Positions 49,849 through 58,305 of a stretch of DNA of 64,000 nucleotides are shown here, piece by piece (within the stretch, counting starts at the first letter, position 1; each line of letters starts with the position of its first letter). Made by a program: the position numbers and the translations under genes. The notes beneath the pieces were generated by a model. The model did not search any database and had not been told where the DNA came from. It saw only the letters and a list, made by a program, of their open reading frames with translations. The stretch is from Planctomycetota bacterium (GTDB taxonomy: Bacteria > Planctomycetota > UBA8742 > UBA2392), in the NCBI GenBank assembly GCA_020638675.1, contig JACKID010000002.1, forward strand, positions 62,001 to 126,000, given 5' to 3'.

Positions 49849-50739
49849 CTAGATGCGACGCTCGGGGTGCACCCCGTACTGCTCGCCGCCGCCTTCTTCT
49901 TCAAACTTGCTGCGGCAATGAATGCAGATGCGCGTGTACGGCATCACCCGCAGGCGCTCGATGCTGATGTCGATGCCGCAGGCCTCGCACTCGCCGAACG
50001 TGCCGCCGTCGATCTTCTCGAGCGCGCGGGAGATTTCCTTCAACTCCTCGGTCTCGTTCTCGATCATCGACAGGTTGAACTCCTGCTCGTACTGCTCGAA
50101 GGAGCTGTCGGCGAGGTGGTTCGACGAAACGTGCTGGGTCTCGTCGCTGAACGCCTCGTTCTCGAGGTCGTTGACGTCGCCCTGCAACTGTGCGCGCCGG
50201 GTCGCGAGAAGCTGGCGGAACTCTTCCGCTTCCTTCTTCGTCGGCTTGCGGTGGTGCAGCGTGATCGGGTTCTGGCCGAGGCTCTTCTCGGTCGCGTTGA
50301 CGTGGCGGAGCTTGACGCGCTCCTCCGGCGCCGCGGCCGGTGCGGGCCCGCTGCGCTTGAGACGGATCAGCACGCCCTTGCCGGAGACCTTCGATGCGGT
50401 GCGCGTGACCGCGGGCTTCTTTGAGCTTGCGCCGGCGGCCTTCTTGCCGCTTTTCTTGCTCGACCCTGACTTGCCAGCCATGGATGATTTCTTCCCTGAT
50501 GATTTGCTTGCAGCGCTGGATTTCTTGGCCGCGGGCGCCTTGGCCGCCTTTTTTGATGACGACTTGCTGGCCGATTTCTTTGCGGACTTCGCCGGCTTCT
50601 TTGATGCCTTGGCAGACTTGCTCGATGACGCCTTCTTGCCTGCGCTCTTGGCCGGCTTATTCGCCGACTTCTTCGCCGACTTCTTGGCGACCTTCTTCGC
50701 CGACTTGCCGGCGTGCTTCTTGGCGGACTTCTTGGCCAT
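49849..50739 (-). CDS. DksA/TraR zinc-finger protein with histone H1-like N-terminus
   Basis: About 296 aa. Residues 1-110 are nearly all Lys, Ser and Ala in KKSAKK / KPAKSA repeats, as in histone H1 tails. After a linker comes an acidic helical region (EEFRQLLATRRAQLQGDVNDLE) and a DksA-type zinc finger: GECEACGIDISIERLRVMPYTRICIHC with both CxxC pairs. DksA proteins act on RNA polymerase secondary channel with ppGpp; the basic tail suggests nucleoid association as well. Starts at ATG 50739 or GTG 50751 are both possible and neither has a strong SD. Confidence 0.85.
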   Translation of the reverse strand: MAKKSAKKHAGKSAKKVAKKSAKKSANKPAKSAGKKASSSKSAKASKKPAKSAKKSASKSSSKKAAKAPAAKKSSAASKSSGKKSSMAGKSGSSKKSGKKAAGASSKKPAVTRTASKVSGKGVLIRLKRSGPAPAAAPEERVKLRHVNATEKSLGQNPITLHHRKPTKKEAEEFRQLLATRRAQLQGDVNDLENEAFSDETQHVSSNHLADSSFEQYEQEFNLSMIENETEELKEISRALEKIDGGTFGECEACGIDISIERLRVMPYTRICIHCRSKFEEEGGGEQYGVHPERRI

Positions 50740-50838
50740 TGGACTGCTCACTTTCTGCCGCCGCCGTGCAGGCCGGCTGATTTGAAAAAACGCCGCGAAA
50801 GCATAGGCGGGGGGCGTGGGGTGTCAAGCAAAACGCCC

Positions 50839-51255
50839 TCAAATGCGGTCAAACGGTGGCTGGATGATGATTTGTTCCAGGACGCGCAGATTTGGCTCGA
50901 GAAACTTCAGGTTGCGCACCTCGTGGGGAGGCAGCCAGCGGTGCTCCAGTGCGTCCGGCGCGGGCTGCGCCTCCGCCGGCTTGCGCCCGACAAAGAACGT
51001 AAGCCGGACGTGCCGCCCGGGATAGTCGGCCGCTGCCGTGGCATACTCCGCCAGGTCGGCAACGTCGTAGCCGATTTCCTCTTTCAGTTCGCGTCTGGCG
51101 CAGTCGACGGCGCTCTCTCCGCCGGTGCGCTTGCCGCCGGGCCACTCCCACCAGCCGCCGAAGTAGCTGCCCTCGGGGCGGCGGTTGACCAGCATCAGCG
51201 GCCCGTCGAACAGGATTACAACGGACACGTCAATCGTTGGGTCGGAAGCGGCCAT
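50839..51255 (-). CDS. Nudix hydrolase (MutT-like)
   Basis: A 138-aa nucleoside-diphosphate-linked hydrolase. The Nudix box is complete: G41 KRTGG E47 SAVDCAR R55E L KEE I G62. The surrounding VSVVILFDGPLMLVNRRPEGSYFGGWWEWPGGK and LEHRWLPPHEVRNLKFL match 8-oxo-dGTP diphosphatase-type enzymes, with the WWEWPGG segment close to MutT. It may remove oxidised nucleotides from the pool, but the exact substrate cannot be fixed. It lies between two genes on opposite strands. Confidence 0.93.
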   Translation of the reverse strand: MAASDPTIDVSVVILFDGPLMLVNRRPEGSYFGGWWEWPGGKRTGGESAVDCARRELKEEIGYDVADLAEYATAAADYPGRHVRLTFFVGRKPAEAQPAPDALEHRWLPPHEVRNLKFLEPNLRVLEQIIIQPPFDRI

Positions 51256-51293
51256 CTGGCCAGTTTCCCGCCGACGACGCGGGTTGCAAGTCG

Positions 51294-51299
51294 TACAAT
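51294..51299 (+). promoter_or_regulatory. Possible -10 box for a leaderless transcript
   Basis: TACAAT ends eight bases before ATG 51307, so transcription would start at that codon. No SD is present. Confidence 0.3.
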
Positions 51300-53424
51300 G
51301 GTGTGGATGGAGTGGATTAAGAACAACTGGAAGCGCGTCCTGAAGTACGGTGGGCTTGGCTCAGGCTGTCTGGCCGTGGCGTTCGGCGGGTTCATTCTCG
51401 CCCGCTACGTGGCTTCCGGTGGTGAATTTGAGGGCAAGCTGCTCGACCTGGTACCGAACGACGTGTCCGTTGTCATGACGGTCGACAACGTCCCCGCGCG
51501 AAAAGGCGAGTTTGAACGCTTTCTCAACGACCTGGTCCAGCAGCCCGCGCTGCCGCAACTCGAGCGCTCCAGCCTGTGGCGCGATTCGCTGGGCAAGGCG
51601 TTCGGCGAATCGCTGCAGCAGTTCAAGGACGAGAAGTACGAGGGCGGGCTGAAGAAGGCGCGCAACGATGCGGACCAGCTCGGCATCGAGCTGTTCAAGG
51701 ACGTGATGGCCGACGAAGTCGTGGTCGCCACCGACCCCGGGGGCGAAAGCAGCGACTTGCTGGTCCTCACGCGCCTCGCCCGCAACGCGCGCTTCAAGTG
51801 GCAGTTCCTGGACATTGCCTCCGGCTTCTTCCCCGATGAGCCAGGCCAGCCGAAGCTTGAGTACTCCAACGGCATCCTGAAAGTCACTCCCGTCGCACAG
51901 CCTGACCAGCCGCCGCCGCGCACGATGATGATCGCCGTCCTGGACGACGTGCTCGTGGTCAGTAACAGCGCGCGCCTGATGAACGGCGCGGTCGCGCACC
52001 ACGCCGGCAAGAGCAAGGGCATTTCGGGCGACGCGGGCTATGAAGCGACCATCGCGCTGGTCGAGCCTGCAAGCCGCGACAGCCACTTCTGCGGCATCTG
52101 GATGAACCTGGATCGCCTGCGCGAACGCCTGCCCCCTGAGCCGGACGAGTCCGGGCGAGAAGTCAGCCCGGTGGACGCCTACAACTCCATGCCGGAAAGC
52201 GTGGTCGCGATCTACCCGGACATCTTCGGGCCGGTGAACCGCATCGTCAGCGCGGACGTGGACTCACGCCCGTTCCGCGCGGCCTACTACGGCATCGACA
52301 TCAGCCAGCCCAGCCAGGTGACCTTTGACCAGTACCTGCTGGTGTCCGAAGATCGCATCGGGGCGGAAGAGTTCCAACACCTGCGCGAGACCTGGGCGCA
52401 GCCGCCCGCCATCGAGTCACAACTCGAGCTGCTGCCGCCGGACACCATGCTGCAGGTCAGCTATCGCCAGCCGCTGAGCATCCTGTACGACGACGTCTTT
52501 GACCAGCCTACGCGCGAAAGCCTCGTCGGCGACTTTGTCGTCGCCATGAAGTCGGAGGCCGTCGCCAAGTTCATGCCCAATGAGGCCGAAGAGCTGGTCT
52601 TCGCGGCCGTGCCGCGCAAGTACGCGCCGGATTCGTCCGTGCCGCTGTCGGGCACGGATATGCCGCTGCCGGGCTTCGCCATCGCCTTCCGCACGCCCGG
52701 CGCAAACCCGCTGATTGCCCGCGCGCTGCTGTCGGAGTACCTGCAGGTCCAGCGCGGGCGCAGCAGCAACAAGCCGGGCGACAACCCGGAAGAAAAGAAG
52801 GGACCGGTGCAGGTCGTCGACCGCTTTGTCGCCGGCCAGCAGGTCTACGGCTTCGACGATCCGCGCGAAGACGACAACTTCATCCGCCGCCTGAACCGCA
52901 GCATCCGAGCCGCGCTGGTGGGCGAATGGCTGATCCTGACAAATTCCGAGCAATTGCTTGAACACACGATTGGGGCGGCCAACGGCAAGGCCGTCGGGCT
53001 GGCGAAGGCACCGGGTTCGGCCTGGCGTGAGCTTTCCAGCAGCGGCAGCGCAACCGTGTACCTGAACTTCGAACAGTTCGTGAACTACGCGGCGAGCCCC
53101 GAGCTTTTCAAGGTACTGCGCGACAACAAGTTCAACCCGACTCTGCCCGAGGGGCGCGACCCGCGCGAGCTGCGCGAGGAAATCGCCCGCGAGCTGGGCT
53201 ACAACCCGAGCGACACCGCAAGCCTGACCAAGCCCGACGTATCCGCCGAGTACAACCGTCGCAAGGCGGCCTGGGAGCAGAAGTGCGTCATCGAGGGCGA
53301 CCGGTACATCTCCGAGCTGCAGGCGGACATGAACGGGCTGCGCTACTTCCGCGATCTTGCCCTGACCACCGACTTTGCCGAAGACCACCTGCACGTGCGC
53401 GGCATCCTGCGCATCGGTTCATAG
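51298..53424 (+). CDS. Membrane-anchored protein of unknown function (DUF3352-like)
   Basis: 708 aa from ATG 51298, or 705 aa from ATG 51307, the more likely start if the transcript is leaderless. One N-terminal transmembrane helix (VLKYGGLGSGCLAVAFGGFILARYV) is followed by an extracytoplasmic region with a repeated pattern typical of DUF3352-like proteins: LLDLVPNDVSVVMTVDNVPARKGEFERFLNDL, and later internal repeats such as VLDDVLVVSNSARLMNGAV, LVGEWLILTNSEQLLEHTIG and TVYLNFEQFVNYA. Function unknown. It precedes a transglutaminase-like gene on the same strand by 33 bases, so the pair may act together. Confidence 0.82.
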   Translation: MVWMEWIKNNWKRVLKYGGLGSGCLAVAFGGFILARYVASGGEFEGKLLDLVPNDVSVVMTVDNVPARKGEFERFLNDLVQQPALPQLERSSLWRDSLGKAFGESLQQFKDEKYEGGLKKARNDADQLGIELFKDVMADEVVVATDPGGESSDLLVLTRLARNARFKWQFLDIASGFFPDEPGQPKLEYSNGILKVTPVAQPDQPPPRTMMIAVLDDVLVVSNSARLMNGAVAHHAGKSKGISGDAGYEATIALVEPASRDSHFCGIWMNLDRLRERLPPEPDESGREVSPVDAYNSMPESVVAIYPDIFGPVNRIVSADVDSRPFRAAYYGIDISQPSQVTFDQYLLVSEDRIGAEEFQHLRETWAQPPAIESQLELLPPDTMLQVSYRQPLSILYDDVFDQPTRESLVGDFVVAMKSEAVAKFMPNEAEELVFAAVPRKYAPDSSVPLSGTDMPLPGFAIAFRTPGANPLIARALLSEYLQVQRGRSSNKPGDNPEEKKGPVQVVDRFVAGQQVYGFDDPREDDNFIRRLNRSIRAALVGEWLILTNSEQLLEHTIGAANGKAVGLAKAPGSAWRELSSSGSATVYLNFEQFVNYAASPELFKVLRDNKFNPTLPEGRDPRELREEIARELGYNPSDTASLTKPDVSAEYNRRKAAWEQKCVIEGDRYISELQADMNGLRYFRDLALTTDFAEDHLHVRGILRIGS

Positions 53425-53445
53425 CCCAACCGACGCCGATTTCCC

Positions 53446-53451
53446 TATACT
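53446..53451 (+). promoter_or_regulatory. Possible -10 box for a leaderless transcript
   Basis: TATACT ends seven bases before the ATG at 53458. No SD precedes that start codon. Confidence 0.35.
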
Positions 53452-53457
53452 GGCGGC

Positions 53458-55065
53458 ATGAAAACACTGCGCGTAGTGCCGGCCTTCCTGCTGCTGATTG
53501 CGTTCTCGTTGCATGCCCCGCGTGCGCAGGACAGCGCCCCGAAGCCCGAGACCAAGAGCTTCAACTTCCTGATCTACTACATGGGCTCGCGCATCGGCTG
53601 GTCCAAGACGACCGTATCGGCCGAGAAGCTGGACGGCGCCAGCGTGACCCATGAGCACGAAGAATCCTGGCTGCAGATCAAGCGCAGCTTTGACGGGATG
53701 ACCTTTGAATCCGCAAGCACGTGCGACTACTGGTATGAACTCGACGGGCGGCTGATCAAAGTCATCGACGTCACCAGGAACGGCAAGCAGTCGGTGACCG
53801 TCGAGACCGTTTACGGCGAAGAGCAAGTCAATATCAGCGAGACAGTCGACGGCGGCAAACCAAGCACAACCACGCTGACTCGCGGCGAGCGCACGATTTA
53901 CGGCGACATGCGCGCGTGGCGGGTACTCAAGGACGGCAAGCGGCTGAAGCCCGGCGAAAAGCTGGACTTCTGGACCGTCGACGACGGCGACCACGCGTTC
54001 GTCGAGCAGCACTGGACGGTCAGCGGCCCCAGCAAGCGCAAGCTGAGCGACAAGAGCGTCGCGGAAGGCACCGAGATCAGCATCGTGAAAGGCGGACGCG
54101 CGTCGACGCTGATCATGGCCGACGACGACATGCCGCTGCTGTTCGAGGACGTCGGCGGGTTCAGCCTCGAGCGCACCGAGAAGATCCCCGAGCCTTTCAA
54201 GGTGGAAGAGGTCGAGCTGCGCAACACCATGGACGCAAACATCGCGATCCTCGAGTTTGCGCAACTGACCCAGCTGGACATTCACTTCGAATTTGAGCAT
54301 GACGACGGCGAAGGCGTGCCGCCGATCGCGGACACCAACGAGTACCACGACGTTGTCAAGTACGACAAAGGCTACGCGATCCGCATGAAGTCGCGCCGCC
54401 TGAAGGCGGACTTCGAGTCGCCCAAGTATCCGCTGACCGATGTGCCCGACGACATCAAGAAGTACCTCGAGCCGACGGCCATGTGCCAGTGCGACGACGA
54501 GACGCTGAAGGAAGTCGCGCTGAAAGAGGTCAAGCGCAAGACCAGCGCGCTGTCGGCCGCCAAGGCGCTGATGCGATTTGCCAACAAGAAGCTGAGGGAC
54601 GGTTCCGGAGAAACCGGCTCGGCCAGCGCGAAGCAGGCCTACGACGAAGGCCAGGGCGACTGCACGGAACACGCGGCACTGTTCGTGGCGCTCGCCCGCG
54701 CGGCCGGACTGCCGGCACGCAACGTGGGCGGGTTCGTTTACGCGTGCTCGCCGAACGGGACAACGTCGATCTTCGGCTACCACGCGTGGGCCGAAGTCTG
54801 GCTTGGCGAATGGATCCCGGTCGATGCCACGGTCGACGCCATGGGCACTTCCGCCCGCTACGTCCAGTTCGACATCGACGAGCCCGGCGAGACCTACGGC
54901 AAGTCGCGCTCGTCACGCTGCATTCGCCAGAAGATCCGCCCGATCATCGACGCCTACGAGCTGGCCGACGGCACGAAGTGGCGCCGCAAAGGCGCGCCCG
55001 ACTTCGAATGGCCGAAAGCAGACGAAGATGCCGACGAAGATGCCAAGGAAGGGCAGCCCGACTAG
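53458..55065 (+). CDS. Exported transglutaminase-like protein
   Basis: A 535-aa protein with a signal peptide (MKTLRVVPAFLLLIAFSLHAPRAQ). The N-terminal ~330 residues are beta-rich. The C-terminal domain is a papain-like transglutaminase core: Cys402 in GQGDCTEHAALFVALARAAGLPARNVGG, His442 in GYHAWAEVW and Asp456 in WIPVDAT. In bacteria such domains act as proteases or amidases on cell-wall or surface proteins, and less often as cross-linkers. The C-terminus is acidic. Its stop overlaps the stop of the convergent phoR in a shared CTAG. Confidence 0.92.
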   Translation: MKTLRVVPAFLLLIAFSLHAPRAQDSAPKPETKSFNFLIYYMGSRIGWSKTTVSAEKLDGASVTHEHEESWLQIKRSFDGMTFESASTCDYWYELDGRLIKVIDVTRNGKQSVTVETVYGEEQVNISETVDGGKPSTTTLTRGERTIYGDMRAWRVLKDGKRLKPGEKLDFWTVDDGDHAFVEQHWTVSGPSKRKLSDKSVAEGTEISIVKGGRASTLIMADDDMPLLFEDVGGFSLERTEKIPEPFKVEEVELRNTMDANIAILEFAQLTQLDIHFEFEHDDGEGVPPIADTNEYHDVVKYDKGYAIRMKSRRLKADFESPKYPLTDVPDDIKKYLEPTAMCQCDDETLKEVALKEVKRKTSALSAAKALMRFANKKLRDGSGETGSASAKQAYDEGQGDCTEHAALFVALARAAGLPARNVGGFVYACSPNGTTSIFGYHAWAEVWLGEWIPVDATVDAMGTSARYVQFDIDEPGETYGKSRSSRCIRQKIRPIIDAYELADGTKWRRKGAPDFEWPKADEDADEDAKEGQPD

Positions 55066-56828
55066 TTGCGCTGCGGCACGGGCTGCGGCGCGGGCAGGCT
55101 GATCCGGAACGTGCTGCCCTTGCCGACTTCGCTTTCCGCGTCAACGCGCCCACCGTGCTTGATCGAGACGTGCTTGACGATCGCGAGCCCCAGCCCGGTG
55201 CCACCCAGGGCACGGGAGCGGGCTTTATCCACCCGATAGAAGCGCTCGAAAATGCGAGACAGCGCGTCCTCGGGGATGCCGCAACCGGTGTCCTTCACTT
55301 CAAGCTGCAGCCCGGTGTCCGGGCGTCGCACCGTGACGTCCACGCTGCCGTCCGGCGGCGTATAGCTGATTGCGTTGACGATCAGGTTGTCCACGGCCTC
55401 GGTCATGTCTTCTTCGTTGACCAGCGCGATCACCGGCTGCGCCGAGCGATGCATCCGCAGTTTCACGCCCTTCTTCTCGGCTGACTCGCGGTGTTTCTTC
55501 ACGCAGTTGTCGGCCAGGTCGTTCAGGTCGAGGTGCTGGCGCGACTCGTCGCCGGTGCCGCTCTCGAGCCTGGAGAGGTTCAGGATGTCCGACACCAGCT
55601 TGCTCAGGCGCGTGGTGTTGGCCTGGATCTTCTGCAGGAACGGCACGCGCACGCTTTCGTCGTCGCTGGCGCCATCAAGCAGCGTCTCAACGTACGCACT
55701 GATGCTGGTGAGCGGCGTCTTGAGCTCGTGGCTGACGTTCGCGACAAAGTCCTGGCGCATCTCCAGCAATTTCTGGTCTTCGGTCGCGTCGCCTACCAGC
55801 AGCACCGCGTGCCGATTACCGGTGGCCGTCTCGAACAGCGGCGTCGCGACGAACTCCAGCACGCGCCGTTGCGCCCCCTGCGTGCGATCCTCGACCCATA
55901 CGCGGCGCGGCTCCACCAGGTTTGGCAGGCTGCTCAACAGCTCGTCCACTTCCGGCAGGCGCACGCTTTCCCACAGGGGCTGCCCCGCAAGCGGCTTGTC
56001 GCCGGTCCCCAGCAGCGCAGCGGCAGCGCGATTCGCGAGCACGACATTGCCGCCGGCGTCCACCAGCAGCAGGCCCTCGGACATGTTGTCCATGATGGTG
56101 GACATCTCACGCCGGTTGGCCTCAAGCTGGCTGACGCGACTCAGCAATTCGCGGCCCATGCTGTTGAATGTTTCCACCAGTTGGCCGAACTCGTCGCGCC
56201 GGTCGAGCTCAACTTTCGTGTCGAGGTTGCCCTTGGCGATTTCCTGCGCGGCCGTGCGTGTCGCCTCGATCGGACGAACGATGTAGCGCGCCATCACAAA
56301 GCTCAGGATCATGCCGGACAGCGCCAGCAACCCCACCGTGATGTACAGACTGCTGCGGACCACATCGAGGCGCGTGCTTACCTGGCGCATCGGCAGGGCT
56401 ACCCGGACGATGTCCGCGCTGCTGTTGTTGGGGTCGGTTACGGCAACGTACAGAAAATCCATGTGCCGCGTGGCGCTGTGCCGTACCGACGTGCCGACGC
56501 CCCTCGCAATGGCGGCTCGGACTTCCGGGCGTGTGCCATGGTCGTCCATCTCCTCGGCCATTGCCTCCGAGTCGGCCTTGACGCTGCCGGTTCGGTCAAT
56601 GACGGTGACGCGCGCGCCGGACGCCTCGGCGTTGCCGGTGACGACGGCCTGCAGGTCGGCGCCTGGCGTCGCGTGAAGATTCTGCTGTACGAGGCGGGCG
56701 CGCGCTTCAAGGTCGCGGCCCGCGTTCTCAAGCAGGGTGTCCTTGAGATGGAATTCGAGGTACGCCGTCGAAAGCACCAGGAACAGTGAGACGGCTGCGG
56801 CGTTCATGGCGGTGAGTCGCCAGAACAA
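55062..56828 (-). CDS. phoR: Phosphate sensor histidine kinase
   Basis: A 588-aa membrane kinase. An N-terminal helix (MNAAAVSLFLVLSTAYL) and a second one near residue 165 enclose a periplasmic sensor domain. A HAMP linker (IVRPIEATRTAAQEIAKGNLD) and a PAS-like domain follow, then the His box FVANVSHELKTPLTSI (His about 364) and the ATP-binding N, G1 and G2 boxes (VDNLIVNAISYT, DTGCGI, GGTGLGLAIVKH). It starts at TTG 56828 or ATG 56807. It lies 16 bases after phoB on the same strand and should phosphorylate PhoB when phosphate is low. Confidence 0.9.
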   Translation of the reverse strand: MFWRLTAMNAAAVSLFLVLSTAYLEFHLKDTLLENAGRDLEARARLVQQNLHATPGADLQAVVTGNAEASGARVTVIDRTGSVKADSEAMAEEMDDHGTRPEVRAAIARGVGTSVRHSATRHMDFLYVAVTDPNNSSADIVRVALPMRQVSTRLDVVRSSLYITVGLLALSGMILSFVMARYIVRPIEATRTAAQEIAKGNLDTKVELDRRDEFGQLVETFNSMGRELLSRVSQLEANRREMSTIMDNMSEGLLLVDAGGNVVLANRAAAALLGTGDKPLAGQPLWESVRLPEVDELLSSLPNLVEPRRVWVEDRTQGAQRRVLEFVATPLFETATGNRHAVLLVGDATEDQKLLEMRQDFVANVSHELKTPLTSISAYVETLLDGASDDESVRVPFLQKIQANTTRLSKLVSDILNLSRLESGTGDESRQHLDLNDLADNCVKKHRESAEKKGVKLRMHRSAQPVIALVNEEDMTEAVDNLIVNAISYTPPDGSVDVTVRRPDTGLQLEVKDTGCGIPEDALSRIFERFYRVDKARSRALGGTGLGLAIVKHVSIKHGGRVDAESEVGKGSTFRISLPAPQPVPQRN

Positions 56829-56844
56829 ACGGCTGCGCCAGACG

Positions 56845-57564
56845 CTAGACTTCTTCGAAACGATAACCGACCCCTCGTACGGTCACGATGTAGCTGCCGT
56901 ACTTGCCGAGCTTCTTGCGCAGGGCTGCCACGTGCACGTCGATGTTCCTTGCCGTGACAAATACATCCGGTCCTACCACCGCGTCCAGTAACTGGTCGCG
57001 GGTAAACACGCGTCCCTTCTTGCGCATCAGGAAGCTTAGCAGCTTGAACTCGCTCAGCGTAAGCTCCAGCGCCTTGCCGTCCACGCTTACTTCGTGCTTG
57101 CGCAGGTCCACGGTCAGCGAGCCCGCGTTCAGCGTTTCACTGTCGGAATCGCCCTCGCGCGGCTCAATGCGCCGCAGCACGGCCTTGATGCGCGCCATGA
57201 GCTCGGAGGTACTGAACGGTTTGACGACATAGTCGTCGGCCCCGAGAGTCAGACCGACCACGACGTCGGCCTCGGTCCCCTTGGCGGTCAGCATGATGAC
57301 CGGCAGGTCGCGAGTGCGCTCGTCGTCGCGAAGCTTGCGGCAGACTTCCAGCCCGTCGATACCCGGCAGCATCAGGTCCAGCAGCACCAGGTCGGGCTGG
57401 GTCGCGCGCGCCGCGGCCAGCCCGTCTTCGCCGCTGCCGGCTGTGGCGACGCGATAGCGGTTCTTCTCGAGGTTGTACTTCAGGACCTCCATGATATCGG
57501 GCTCGTCCTCGATGATCAGGATGGTCTGCGCGCTGGTCGCGGAATTCATGGTATTGGTCGTCAC
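56845..57564 (-). CDS. phoB: Phosphate-response regulator
   Basis: A 239-aa OmpR-type regulator. The receiver domain has the acidic pair IEDEPD, the phospho-acceptor in LVLLDLMLPG and the lysine of VVKPF; the C-terminal winged helix reads LTLSEFKLLSFLMRKKGRVFTRDQLLDAVVG and RNIDVHVAALRKKLG with VRGVGYRFEE. The start GTG 57564 forms a GTGA overlap with the phoU stop, so translation is probably coupled. Its targets should include the Pho-box-like sites seen upstream of phoU and the symporter gene. Confidence 0.92.
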   Translation of the reverse strand: MTTNTMNSATSAQTILIIEDEPDIMEVLKYNLEKNRYRVATAGSGEDGLAAARATQPDLVLLDLMLPGIDGLEVCRKLRDDERTRDLPVIMLTAKGTEADVVVGLTLGADDYVVKPFSTSELMARIKAVLRRIEPREGDSDSETLNAGSLTVDLRKHEVSVDGKALELTLSEFKLLSFLMRKKGRVFTRDQLLDAVVGPDVFVTARNIDVHVAALRKKLGKYGSYIVTVRGVGYRFEEV

Positions 57565-58223
57565 TCCGTATGCCTCGAAATGTCGCCGGAAAGAATATAC
57601 AGCACCTGCTCGGAGATATCCGTGGCGCGGTCGGCCGCGCGCTCAAGGTGCCGCACGAGGTGCATGGTGTTGAGCGCGACTTCAACCTGGTCGGAGTGCT
57701 GCTCCATCACCTCGATCATCTTGCTCGTAATGTTGCGGTACGCGGCGTCGACTTCGTTGTCCATCTCGATCACCTCGTGCGCACCCAGCTCATCCAGTTG
57801 CACGAAGGCCTGCAGCGCGCGGTCGAACATGTCCACCACGCGGACGCCGACGCCGGCGATGTCCACGTCAATCGGCAGCGGCGGGCGCGTCGCCAAAAAC
57901 TTCGAGCGTTTGGCAATGTTCACGGCCGTGTCGCCGGTATTCTCAATCAGCTGGTTGATCTTGAGCGCGCTGGCGACATAGCGCAGGTCCTGCGCCACGG
58001 GTTGGTGAAGCGCGATGATGCGTAGGCACTCTTCCTCGACGCGTACTTCTTTTGCGTCCAGTACCTTGTCGGCCGCAGCGACTTCGCTGGCGAGGTCCAC
58101 GCTGCGGGTGCGGTAGGACTCCAGCGCCTTGCTCAATTCTTCAAGGGCGAGCTTGCCGACGTGCAGCAGGTTGCGCTTCAGCGCCTCCAGTTCACGGACC
58201 ATATGATGTGCTTGTCCGGGCAT
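57561..58223 (-). CDS. phoU: Phosphate signalling protein PhoU
   Basis: A 220-aa protein made of two PhoU three-helix repeats (LEALKRNLLHVGKLALEELSKAL and AFVQLDELGAHEVIEMDNEV with the EMDNEVD-type metal-binding acids). It binds PhoR and the phosphate importer to turn off the Pho response when phosphate is plentiful. Here it lies in one operon with phoB and phoR. No pst importer genes are in the window; the Na/Pi symporter upstream could be its transport partner. AAGGAG precedes the ATG. Confidence 0.95.
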   Translation of the reverse strand: MPGQAHHMVRELEALKRNLLHVGKLALEELSKALESYRTRSVDLASEVAAADKVLDAKEVRVEEECLRIIALHQPVAQDLRYVASALKINQLIENTGDTAVNIAKRSKFLATRPPLPIDVDIAGVGVRVVDMFDRALQAFVQLDELGAHEVIEMDNEVDAAYRNITSKMIEVMEQHSDQVEVALNTMHLVRHLERAADRATDISEQVLYILSGDISRHTE

Positions 58224-58245
58224 CCGAACTCCTTGACGAATTGGT

Positions 58246-58274
58246 TAACAGTACCAGATGAAGGAATTGTTAAG
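58246..58274 (-). promoter_or_regulatory. Pho-box-like direct repeats upstream of phoU
   Basis: On the minus strand CTTAACA-ATTC-CTTCATC-TGGT-ACTGTTA, heptamers every 11 bases. It shares 13 bases (AACAATTCCTTCA) with the site at 60144-60172. It ends 23 bases before the phoU ATG, a short distance for a promoter plus SD. Confidence 0.5.
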
Positions 58275-58305
58275 ACGCGGATAAGCCCGGAATAACTTGT
58301 CCCGC

